From assembly GCF_018860155.1 (NCBI RefSeq), contig NZ_JAHKNI010000001.1, positions 137,333 to 201,332 on the forward strand: a stretch of 64,000 nucleotides of DNA, in the 5' to 3' direction. The notes beneath the pieces were generated by a model, which worked only from the letters and a program-made list of their open reading frames with translations, was not told where the DNA came from and did no database searches. The position numbers and the translations under genes were made by a program. Below are positions 57,656 to 64,000 of the stretch, in pieces. Every line of letters starts with the position of its first letter. Within the stretch, counting starts at the first letter, position 1. The stretch is from Nocardia albiluteola (GTDB lineage Bacteria; Actinomycetota; Actinomycetes; Mycobacteriales; Mycobacteriaceae).

Positions 57656-58663
57656 TCAACCAGCACCCTCCAGGGGGCGGATGAGGACTATCAGGAATCG
57701 AGGCAGGCCCTGGGGGAGCCGGGTGTGGTACAGCTCGACCGGTTGCCAGCCGCCGCGCAGGGTCAGCAGCCGGACGATACCGCGGTGGGTGTCTATGCGT
57801 CCTGCGGCCAGATCTCGCATGGCCCTGAGGTATTCGGGGTGGTCGTCGGGGTGGATCACATGGGTGGTGACGAGGCTGAATTCGGTTCGGTCGGTGGGGT
57901 CCAGGGCGCGCGGCGTCGGATGGTGCCGCCAGGCGATGTCGTGCAGCGGCGGGGTGAGCCATTCGATGATCTGCATGCGATCCAGGTCGATCAGGGCGGT
58001 GGTGCCGCGCAGGAGTACGGCCGCGGCGTCGTTGCGGTACGTGGGCAGCACGACGCCCGGCTCGCTCTCTCGGTCGGCCCGCAGCAGCAGTCCGTACAGC
58101 TTCTCCTCGGAGTGGTATCGGAAATGGCCGAAAACCCTGGTGGTGCCGGTGTTGTCGGCCGCGAGCACCCGCATGGACCCGGACCAGGAGGTGCCGGGGC
58201 GAGGGTTCAGGGCCGCGGTGATCAGCTTGTCGCGCTCCTCGCATTCGATGATCCGGCTCAGGAACCACGCCGCGTGCAGCAGGGGGAATCCAGGGGGCAG
58301 GACCGGGCCGCCCACGCCGCTACTCGTGACCGTCCACTGCCGGCCGTCCCAGACGAACGCGTCGACGCCGGGCGCCGGTTCGCGCGGAACGTCCGGTCCG
58401 GCAACCCAGATCTGCACCGCCAGCGGCCGCTGATCGAGGCCGGCGACCGGAAGCGTTGTCGTCGTGTACATCTCGCCCCGGACCCGGATCTGCCCCGTGT
58501 ACTCCCGGCCGGTGGCGATGGTGTATCCGATGGCCGAATTTGCCAGTGCTGCAATGGAGTTCGGTCTTACGGCTCGATGCAGCAGACGCTCACGCGCCAC
58601 GCCTTCGGACGGTTGGAATCGAATGACCCGCTTCGGGTCGGCGGCATCGACCAAATACCACAC
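57656..58663 (-). CDS. Possible DUF5593/PAS-like protein
   Basis: 335 residues, cytoplasmic. It resembles the actinobacterial DUF5593 proteins, which have a PAS-like fold, but my match is by general appearance. Visible segments are VWYLVDAADPKRVIRFQPSE at the start, a domain with MYTTTTLPV and RPLAVQIWVAGPD, and a C-terminal half that ends with LPRFLIVLIRPLEG. The GTG at 58663 has GGGGGAGG just upstream. The longer open frame to 58894 runs into the divergent promoter region. The function is unknown. Confidence 0.68.
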   Translation of the reverse strand: MWYLVDAADPKRVIRFQPSEGVARERLLHRAVRPNSIAALANSAIGYTIATGREYTGQIRVRGEMYTTTTLPVAGLDQRPLAVQIWVAGPDVPREPAPGVDAFVWDGRQWTVTSSGVGGPVLPPGFPLLHAAWFLSRIIECEERDKLITAALNPRPGTSWSGSMRVLAADNTGTTRVFGHFRYHSEEKLYGLLLRADRESEPGVVLPTYRNDAAAVLLRGTTALIDLDRMQIIEWLTPPLHDIAWRHHPTPRALDPTDRTEFSLVTTHVIHPDDHPEYLRAMRDLAAGRIDTHRGIVRLLTLRGGWQPVELYHTRLPQGLPRFLIVLIRPLEGAG

Positions 58664-58826
58664 GTGTCCTCCCCCTGATAATTTCCTCCAGCGCCCTGGC
58701 GTTTTTCGGGCAACGGGCCAGTCTATACAGTTACAGCGCAACTGCAATGACCGCCCGTCCGGTCCGGCCGCGGCTACGGCTAGGACGGATTGCCGCGGTT
58801 CCGGTCGTCCCGCAGACTCTTTTCTT

Positions 58827-59708
58827 GTGCGGAATCCAGCGTCCGAGCTCGTCGTGGAACGGCGGGCACTCACCCATGGGCGGCGCCGCCGCACCTATAC
58901 CGTCGTGCGCCCGCGGCAACCGGCCCCCGGTGCGGCCCTGGTGCTGGTACTGCACGGCACCATGCAGAGCGCCGACTCGATGCGGGAGTTCAGCGAGGAT
59001 GCCTTCGATCGGCTCGCGCTCGGTGGCAACGTCGTGGTCTATCCCGATGCACTGCACCGCGAATGGAATGGGGCGCGGCGGGCGAAAATGCTGTTTCGCG
59101 ACGTCAAGCAGGTGGACGACGTCGGATTTCTCCGGATGCTGGCCCAGGAGGTCGCCACGACGCTCGGCACGGGTCGCGTCTACACGATCGGATTCTCACT
59201 GGGCGGTCAGATGGTCATCAGGCTGGTGCACGAGGCGCCCGACCTGCTCGCCGGGGCGGCCCTGCTGTCGGCCAACCAGCCGACACCCGAGGCCCTGGCG
59301 GTGCATCGGGGCACCGTCGTGCCCGTGCCGCTGATCGCCATGCACGGCACCGCCGATCCGCTATCCCGATTCGACGGTGGAAGCGTCAGCCTCCGAGGCT
59401 GGTTCCCCAAGGGTAATCATCTCGGCGCTGCCCGGACGGCGGCATATTTCGCCCGCCGCAACGGGATTCACACCTCCCCGGCCTTCCGATGGCTCGGACC
59501 CGAGGACGGGGTCACCGAGGGGCAGGTCTGCCGCACCGAATATCGCGGGCCGGGCTGTCCGCCGGTCACGCTGTACACCCTCGTCGGCGCGGGTCATCAG
59601 ATTCCCGGGGCCTCGCAGGGGGGTCGATTGATGTTCGGGTCACCTACGCGTGCGATCGACGCGGTGACCGTGATCGCCGAATTCTTCGGCCTCGCCGCGG
59701 GACGGTGA
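58827..59708 (+). CDS. Esterase of the polyhydroxybutyrate depolymerase-like family
   Basis: 293 residues with the family's pattern: VLVLHGTMQSADSM (oxyanion), YTIGFSLGGQMV (nucleophile Ser), HGTADPLSRFDGG (Asp) and GAGHQIPG (His). CRTEYRGPGCPPV suggests a disulphide. No clear signal peptide is visible from this start, although the family (LpqC-like) is often exported. The GTG at 58827 has no good ribosome-binding site and may be leaderless. It is divergent from the PAS-like gene. Confidence 0.82.
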   Translation: MRNPASELVVERRALTHGRRRRTYTVVRPRQPAPGAALVLVLHGTMQSADSMREFSEDAFDRLALGGNVVVYPDALHREWNGARRAKMLFRDVKQVDDVGFLRMLAQEVATTLGTGRVYTIGFSLGGQMVIRLVHEAPDLLAGAALLSANQPTPEALAVHRGTVVPVPLIAMHGTADPLSRFDGGSVSLRGWFPKGNHLGAARTAAYFARRNGIHTSPAFRWLGPEDGVTEGQVCRTEYRGPGCPPVTLYTLVGAGHQIPGASQGGRLMFGSPTRAIDAVTVIAEFFGLAAGR

Positions 59709-59791
59709 CCGGAACGCGGCCATCCGCAGCGGCGCGGGGTGATGGCGCTGGAAGCGATTCTCCAGCGCCACGAGCCCGATATGGGTAAAGC

Positions 59792-59899
59792 TCAGCGAGT
59801 GGTCACCTCATGCCACATGTCCGCATCGTTGCGCTGACGGAACTTGTTGATGGCGAAGATGACACCGACCACGACCCCGAGGGTGAGAAGAAATTTCAT
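59792..59899 (-). CDS. 35-residue membrane protein, DLW-39-like
   Basis: A very short ORF: MKFLLTLGVVVGVIFAINKF, then RQRNDADMWHEVTTR. A single membrane span with a polar C-terminal tail that ends (D)MW-EVT. This agrees with the small actinobacterial DLW-39 proteins, whose tail has a DLW-EAT motif and which, as I recall, are encoded near gyrA and the DUF3566 gene. Here it is 9 kb from gyrA, between the esterase and methyltransferase genes. The ribosome-binding site (GGGTGGG) is weak. Confidence 0.62.
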   Translation of the reverse strand: MKFLLTLGVVVGVIFAINKFRQRNDADMWHEVTTR

Positions 59900-59926
59900 G
59901 ATGCCCACCCTACTCGTCGTTCGAAG

Positions 59927-60754
59927 TTACTCTCCCGCAAGCACTCCCACACCGCAGTACCAGCCCGAGAACGACGCGGGCGCGCCGTCGGCGGACTCCT
60001 CGGGTCGCCAAGTGGACACGTCCACCATGCCGGGCTCGAGCACGGTGAATCCGTCGAACAGCGCCTCGATCTGCGCGCGACTGCGCGGCGTCGTCGTGGT
60101 GGGCGTCTGGCGCGACATGGCGACGATTCGTTGCGCATCGCCCTCGCGGCCCTCGTCGGTGAAGTGCGAGATCGCCAGGTAGCTCCCCGGCGCCATGGCC
60201 TCGCGCAGCCGCGCGATGGCTGCCGCGGGATCTGCCGACTCGGGCACGAAATGCAGGACAGACACCAGTAGCACCGCGACCGGGCGGCTGAGATCGAGCA
60301 GCCCGGCGACCTCCGGAGCTGCCAGGATCTCCTCGACATCGGTCAGATCGGCGCGGATCGCGGTCGCGTCGGGGTTGTCGGCCAGCAGCTGCCGGCTGGC
60401 CGAGACCGCCACCGGATCGATGTCGACGTACACCACCCGCGCGCCCGGACGCAGCCGCTGGGCGATCTCGTGCACGTTTCCCGCGGTCGGAATCCCCGAG
60501 CCCAGGTCCAGGAACTGGTCGATACCGGCCTCTTGCACCAGGAAGCCGACCAGGCGTCGCAGGAAGGCGCGGTTGTCGCGGGCACCCTGCGCCACCTCGG
60601 GCATGGTCTGCTGGACCCAATCCGCCAGTTTGCGATCGACCTCGAAGTTGGTGAATCCACCCAGCACGTAGTCGTACATGCGGGCCGAACTCGGGATCTG
60701 CGGGTCGATGTCGTCGGGCGACCAGTCGGGTAGGGCGGGCATACCAGCCATCAT
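59927..60754 (-). CDS. SAM-dependent methyltransferase (PF04672 type)
   Basis: 275 residues. The actinobacterial S-adenosylmethionine methyltransferase family is recognisable from the head (PQIPSSARMYDYVLGGFTNFEVDR), DLGSGIPTAGNVHEIAQ, and VVYVDIDPVAVSASRQLL. The substrate is unknown. An internal start four codons later (MPALPDW) is also possible. The broken MmyB-like gene ends 30 bases upstream on the same strand. Confidence 0.9.
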   Translation of the reverse strand: MMAGMPALPDWSPDDIDPQIPSSARMYDYVLGGFTNFEVDRKLADWVQQTMPEVAQGARDNRAFLRRLVGFLVQEAGIDQFLDLGSGIPTAGNVHEIAQRLRPGARVVYVDIDPVAVSASRQLLADNPDATAIRADLTDVEEILAAPEVAGLLDLSRPVAVLLVSVLHFVPESADPAAAIARLREAMAPGSYLAISHFTDEGREGDAQRIVAMSRQTPTTTTPRSRAQIEALFDGFTVLEPGMVDVSTWRPEESADGAPASFSGWYCGVGVLAGE

Positions 60755-60784
60755 GACCGCTGCGCGGCCCGCAGGCTACTGCAT

Positions 60785-61351
60785 CTAGGCCGGGTGGACC
60801 GGGCCGAACTCGCGCTCGCGATCATCGGTGGCGCCGAGCCTGGCCAGCAGCCGCAGGCCGTCGTGCGCCGCGCTGCCGGGTGCGGGCGACAGGATCACGA
60901 GCTCGACGCCGGCATCGTCCGGCACCGTGAAGTTCTCCTGATGCAGGTCCAGATTTCCGACCAGCGGATGGGTGAAGGACTTGCGGCCGTGGGTGCGGCA
61001 GCGCACGTCGGCGCGCGCCCAGAGTGCGGCGAACCGCTCGCTGCGCATGGCCAGCTCGCCGATCAGGGCCGCGAGCTGCGGATCGTCGGGGTATCGACCC
61101 GCCGCGAGGCGCAGCTGTCCGACGGTGTCGCCGGTACAGCGGTCCCACTCGGTGTACAGCGCCCGAGCGGCCGGATCCAGGAAGATGTGCCGGGCGATAT
61201 TTGTCCCGCGCAGCGGCCGCCGGCCGTACAGCAGCTCGGCCAGCGGGTTCGCGGCCAGCACCTCGAGCCGGTGGTCGGCGAGGAACGCGGGGGTGTCGGG
61301 CATGAGATCGAGCACGCGCAGCAGTTCGGGCCGCCGCTGGTCGGGCGGCGA
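60785..61351 (-). pseudogene. MmyB-like regulator lacking its helix-turn-helix
   Basis: The frame holds a complete MmyB-like ligand-binding domain (RPELLRVLDLMPDTPAFLAD, VLAANPLAELLYG, FLDPAARALYTEW, LDLHQENFTVP, LVILSPAPGSAA). In full regulators an XRE helix-turn-helix of about 80 residues comes first. Here a TAG at 61352-61354 closes the frame just before the domain, and none of the three frames upstream shows a helix-turn-helix. The gene is an N-terminal deletion remnant. A GTG at 61315 could start the domain alone (176 codons), so expression of a free ligand-binding domain cannot be excluded. Confidence 0.7.
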
Positions 61352-61446
61352 CTACGAGATGCCGTCGCCGCGGCTGCGTGCCGGGGTGGAGGACCTGGGG
61401 GACAGGGGATTCGGACTGCACGCCAGGGCCGCGCGCAGTCGACGCA

Positions 61447-62361
61447 TCACACCGCGATCAGCGGCGGAGTATCCCGCCCGCGGCGGTATTGGCCGGGGGC
61501 CGAACCGTATTCGCGCTTGAATGCCTTGGCGAAGGCGAATTCCGATGCGTAGCCGACCTTTCCGGCTATCGCGCCGAGCGAGGCGTCGGTATCGCGAAGC
61601 ATCCGGGCGGCGGTCAGCATGCGCCAGCGAGTCACGTAGGCCAGCGGCGCCTCGCCGACGGTGGCGGTGAACCGGCGCGCCAGGGTGGCCCGCGACACGT
61701 TCGCGATATCGCTCAGCTCCGGCACCGTCCAGGGATGGGCGGGGTTCTCGTGGACGGCGCGCAGGACGGCGTTGACGGCGGGATCGGCGAAGGCACCCGC
61801 CCAGCCCGACCCCGCGGACTGCTCGTCGAACCAGGCGCGCAGCGCGAACAGCAGCAGCGTTTCCAGGATCGCGGGCACCGCGGCGGCGCTGCCCGGTCGC
61901 GGCTCGGTCAGCTCGGCGGCCAGCAGGCCGACCGCGGCGCGCAACGACGGATGACGGCCCGGCAGCGCCGGGAGATGGATGAATTCGGGTAGCTCGGCGA
62001 GCATCGGATGGTGTCGCTGCCGCCCTAATTCGTAGGCGCCGCAGAGCAGTACGGTGCGCGCGCCGGATCCGGCGAGTTCGCGCGGCTCACCCGGGTGCGC
62101 GCGCTCGGTTACCGGGGTGTCCAGGCGATCCACCAGGTCGTGATCGGCGCCGCGCGGCATCAGCAGCACGTCGCCGACGCCCATCGCGAACGGTTCACCC
62201 GGCGTGCCGGGTACCACCCAACACGAACCCTCCAGCACCACGTGCAGCCCGACGCTGGGCACCACCGGATATGCCCGCCCCCACGGCGCATGCCGGACGA
62301 ACATCCCCGAGGTCGGATTCCCGGTGCGAATGGCCGAGACGGTGTCGCTGAGGATGTCCAC
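61447..62361 (-). CDS. AraC family transcriptional regulator
   Basis: 304 residues. The N-terminal cupin (Cupin_6 type) has VLEGSCWVVPG and LLMPRGADHDLVD. Two helix-turn-helices close the protein: WTVPELSDIANVSRATLARRF and IAGKVGYASEFAFAKAFKREYG, then APGQYRR. The GTG at 62361 begins the conserved head (VDILSDTVSAIRTG). The upstream frame to 62469 overlaps the tRNA-Ala promoter region. Target genes are unknown; it is divergent from tRNA-Ala. Confidence 0.92.
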   Translation of the reverse strand: MDILSDTVSAIRTGNPTSGMFVRHAPWGRAYPVVPSVGLHVVLEGSCWVVPGTPGEPFAMGVGDVLLMPRGADHDLVDRLDTPVTERAHPGEPRELAGSGARTVLLCGAYELGRQRHHPMLAELPEFIHLPALPGRHPSLRAAVGLLAAELTEPRPGSAAAVPAILETLLLFALRAWFDEQSAGSGWAGAFADPAVNAVLRAVHENPAHPWTVPELSDIANVSRATLARRFTATVGEAPLAYVTRWRMLTAARMLRDTDASLGAIAGKVGYASEFAFAKAFKREYGSAPGQYRRGRDTPPLIAV

Positions 62362-62473
62362 AGCGCTACGGTACCGGCCGTCCGCCCGGTTGCCGACCGC
62401 ATGTTTTGACCCCGGACCAGCCCGGGGGGTACCGTCTTGAAGGTTGTTCACACTGTCCGTGTGACACATGCCT

Positions 62474-62546
62474 GGGGCCTTAGCTCAATTGGCAGAGCAC
62501 TGCCTTTGCAAGGCAGGGGTTAGGGGTTCGATTCCCCTAGGCTCCA
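62474..62546 (+). tRNA. tRNA-Ala (TGC)
   Basis: 73-base cloverleaf. The acceptor pairs GGGGCCT with AGGCTCC (one G-T), the discriminator is A, and the anticodon TGC (62507-62509) is in the loop TTTGCAA between CTGCC and GGCAG. The T loop is TTCGATT. CCA is not encoded. In mycobacteria alaT follows ileT directly. Confidence 0.97.
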
Positions 62547-62555
62547 CTCGTCGGA

Positions 62556-62587
62556 GGCGAGCGCTCGCGAAGAGCGCTCGCCTTTCT
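62556..62587. terminator. Terminator after tRNA-Ala
   Basis: A perfect 10-base stem (GGCGAGCGCT against AGCGCTCGCC) with a 7-base loop, followed by TTTCT. Confidence 0.8.
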
Positions 62588-62722
62588 CGTTTCGCCTATC
62601 GTCGAGGTAGGCCCCCGAGCCCCTGAGGGGCCTGTTCGGGTTGTGGAGTGTCAGGCACACTCCACACCAAGCTCATCCTCAGGTAGAGCATGAGCCTTGT
62701 TCGCTATCGGTGTGGTGTCGCC

Positions 62723-63139
62723 TCACTCGAACCAGTAGTCGAGCCAGATGTCCGCGTTCTCGCCGAGATTCGCGCGGAAGCCGCCGGTGCCGTGCAGCCC
62801 GGTCAGCTCGGCTGTGCCCGAATTCGGTACGACGAACCATTCGCCTTCGACAATGCTGTCCGCCACGGTGCCCTGGTCCTGCAGCAGGAAGCTGCCCGTG
62901 CGTCCGGCGACGGTGCCGCTGACGCGCTCGATGCCGACGAAACTAGCTGTGCCGTCCGCATTTTGGGACTGCAGGAATTCGACGACGCCATCGCCCTCGA
63001 TGTCGCCGGCGAAGCTCTCCTCGACGTGGATACGCGTCAGTGTCGGCCCCTGCGTGGGCTCCTCGTATACCGCCGGCTCGTACTTGTGCACCGTGATTTT
63101 CCCTGTGGCGTGGGTCTTTTCAGGGGATGCGTCACTCAT
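62723..63139 (-). CDS. DUF3224 domain protein
   Basis: 138 residues. The beta-barrel-like DUF3224 fold is suggested by KITVHKYEPAVYEE, SFAGDIEGDGVVEFLQ, FVGIERVSGTVAGRTGSFLL and LTGLHGTGGFRANLG. The family is small and of unknown function; a ligand-binding or isomerase-like barrel has been suggested. The ATG has GAAGGAA upstream. The frame continues upstream to 63286 but without family features. Confidence 0.86.
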   Translation of the reverse strand: MSDASPEKTHATGKITVHKYEPAVYEEPTQGPTLTRIHVEESFAGDIEGDGVVEFLQSQNADGTASFVGIERVSGTVAGRTGSFLLQDQGTVADSIVEGEWFVVPNSGTAELTGLHGTGGFRANLGENADIWLDYWFE

Positions 63140-63288
63140 GAGATTCCTTCTTCGGGGGCGATGCCCGCTGTGGAGACGGTCTGAAGTGTATTCGTGCCAC
63201 AGTCGTCGATGTGGCCGGTATTCCCATCGTCCTTCGCGACCCGCACCAGCCCTTCGCCTTTCACGCGTACGACCTTGCCGGTACACCG

Positions 63289-63441
63289 CAGCGTGCGGGC
63301 GTAACCTACTTGACCTGCGGCGAAGGCGACATGTTCCTCTGCGCGGCCCGCGACGGCCATACCCGCAAGGCCCTGGGCTACTCGATCGCTGACCACATCG
63401 GCGCAGACATGGTCACCGCCGCGATCGACGCCGCCCGAGCC
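63289..63441 (+). pseudogene. IS3-type transposase remnant
   Basis: About 50 codons of an integrase-core transposase (orfB of IS3-like elements): VTYLTCGEGDMFLCAARDGH, then TRKALGYSIADHIGADMV. It resembles the common DITYI...LYLA-VIDLYSRKVIGWSIADH region. The catalytic Asp at the start is replaced (VTYL for DITYL), and both ends of the gene are missing. It runs directly into the broken symporter gene, so the insertion probably removed part of it. Confidence 0.65.
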
Positions 63442-63625
63442 GGAACAGGTAGACCAAGCCCAGGCACACGGTCGGTAGCACGACCATCTGGCACACCAGC
63501 GCCACTACCGTTGCCTTCGGATAACGCAGCACCCGAACGAAATCGGCCGTGGTCAACGCCAAACCGAGACCGAACATCACCAACGCCAGCGCGAGCGGCA
63601 GGAACGCCGCGAACAACGAGCTCAC
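63413..63625 (-). pseudogene. Bile acid:sodium symporter family, N-terminal fragment
   Basis: The first two spans of a BASS-family carrier are clear: FLPLALALVMFGLGLALTTA, DFVRVLRYPKATVV and LVCQMVVLPTVCLGLVYLF. Full members have 9 or 10 spans and about 320 residues. After residue 55 the sequence becomes Arg-rich and enters the IS3 remnant on the opposite strand. The GTG start has GGGAG upstream, so the 5' end and perhaps its promoter are intact. Confidence 0.7.
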
Positions 63626-63844
63626 TGCCAACTCCCAATCGAACCGACGGGCCAGTCTGCAGTCCGGCACCAGCGCCGACCCTAACTGATCCGGACAGTA
63701 CAACTAGGTACATCAGGCCATGACGTTGGTTTTGCCCAGGAGGTTGTTACCCAATTGGGGTGCTGGAAGTAGAGGCATTCGCCTCATACCGCCGCCGAGC
63801 GGCCGGTCCTATGTTTTTCCACGTCACAACGCACGAGGAGAGAC

Positions 63845-64000
63845 ATGCTCACCCCCGTTGCCTACGGGCTCGCCATCCTGATCGATCTGCTCATCATCTT
63901 TGTCGGGCTGCGGTTCTTCCTGGTGCCGGACGCCGCCGCCGCGGCCTTCGGCCTGCCTGCCGAATCCGCCGGAGACGCTGGCCCATATCTGACGGTAAAG
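63845..64000 (+). CDS. DUF4267 domain membrane protein (C-terminus outside window)
   Basis: Only the first 52 codons are inside the window. A membrane span (YGLAILIDLLIIFVGLRFFL) is followed by VPDAAAAAFGLP and GDAGPYLTVK, the typical head of small four-span DUF4267 proteins. GAGGAG lies 4 bases upstream of the ATG. The function is unknown. Confidence 0.8.
   Translation, partial: MLTPVAYGLAILIDLLIIFVGLRFFLVPDAAAAAFGLPAESAGDAGPYLTVK

Noticed and set aside
50569..62546. Duplicated tRNA 3' ends as classical attachment sites
   Set aside because: The shared bases between the 3' ends of tRNA-Ile and tRNA-Ala are only those expected of tRNA structure. No copy of either 3' end is seen inside the block.

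Overview
This window is the replication-origin region of a high-GC actinomycete chromosome, almost certainly a Nocardia or close relative in the order Mycobacteriales. The basis is gene order. From about 15.0 to 50.6 kb the genes follow the Mycobacterium tuberculosis series Rv3907c to Rv0007: cca (pcnA), mutT4-type NUDIX, a DUF6049 protein, a MurJ-pseudokinase fusion, sigM, its anti-sigma factor, trxB, trxA, cwlM, a GNAT protein, parB, parA, rsmG, jag, yidC, yidD, rnpA, rpmH, then dnaA, oriC, dnaN, recF, a DciA-type protein, gyrB, gyrA, a DUF3566 protein and tRNA-Ile. XRE/DUF397 pairs and frequent GTG and TTG starts fit the same group.

Region 1 (1-15 kb) is accessory or mixed. It holds a truncated Fic protein, an M13 zinc metallopeptidase, an XRE-DUF5753/DUF397 regulator pair, a pirin, an MFS transporter, a secreted DUF4185 protein and a molybdate-uptake cluster (HTH-TOBE regulator, modA, modB, a small coupled ORF, modC).

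Region 2 (15-50.6 kb) is the origin core. It covers tRNA CCA addition, nucleotide clean-up, lipid II export, thioredoxin redox control, cell-wall regulation, chromosome partition (ParAB with a cluster of parS-like sites), membrane insertion (YidC/YidD/Jag), RNase P, ribosomal protein L34 and replication initiation. oriC between dnaA and dnaN has an unusual architecture: two tandem pairs of 22-bp iterons, each with a perfect TCCTCGAGGA palindrome, besides DnaA-box-like sites and an AT-rich, palindromic stretch. Several core genes here carry in-frame tandem repeats: a 3' tail in recF, a coupled ORF upstream of murJ, and the proline-rich head of MurJ.

Region 3 (50.6-62.5 kb) lies between tRNA-Ile and tRNA-Ala, which are neighbours in M. 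tuberculosis. Here about 11.8 kb of accessory genes separates them: an alpha/beta hydrolase with a LysR regulator, an MFS pseudogene, an NmrA-like oxidoreductase and an FAD monooxygenase that appear to share a TetR operator, a possible PAS-like protein, an esterase, a 35-residue membrane protein, a methyltransferase, a regulator that lacks its DNA-binding half, and an AraC regulator. Region 4 (62.5-64 kb) has a DUF3224 protein, an IS3 transposase remnant joined to a broken bile-acid/sodium symporter gene, and the start of a DUF4267 membrane protein.

Start codons were chosen by ribosome-binding site, family length and overlap with neighbours. Family names come from recognising motifs, not from a search.
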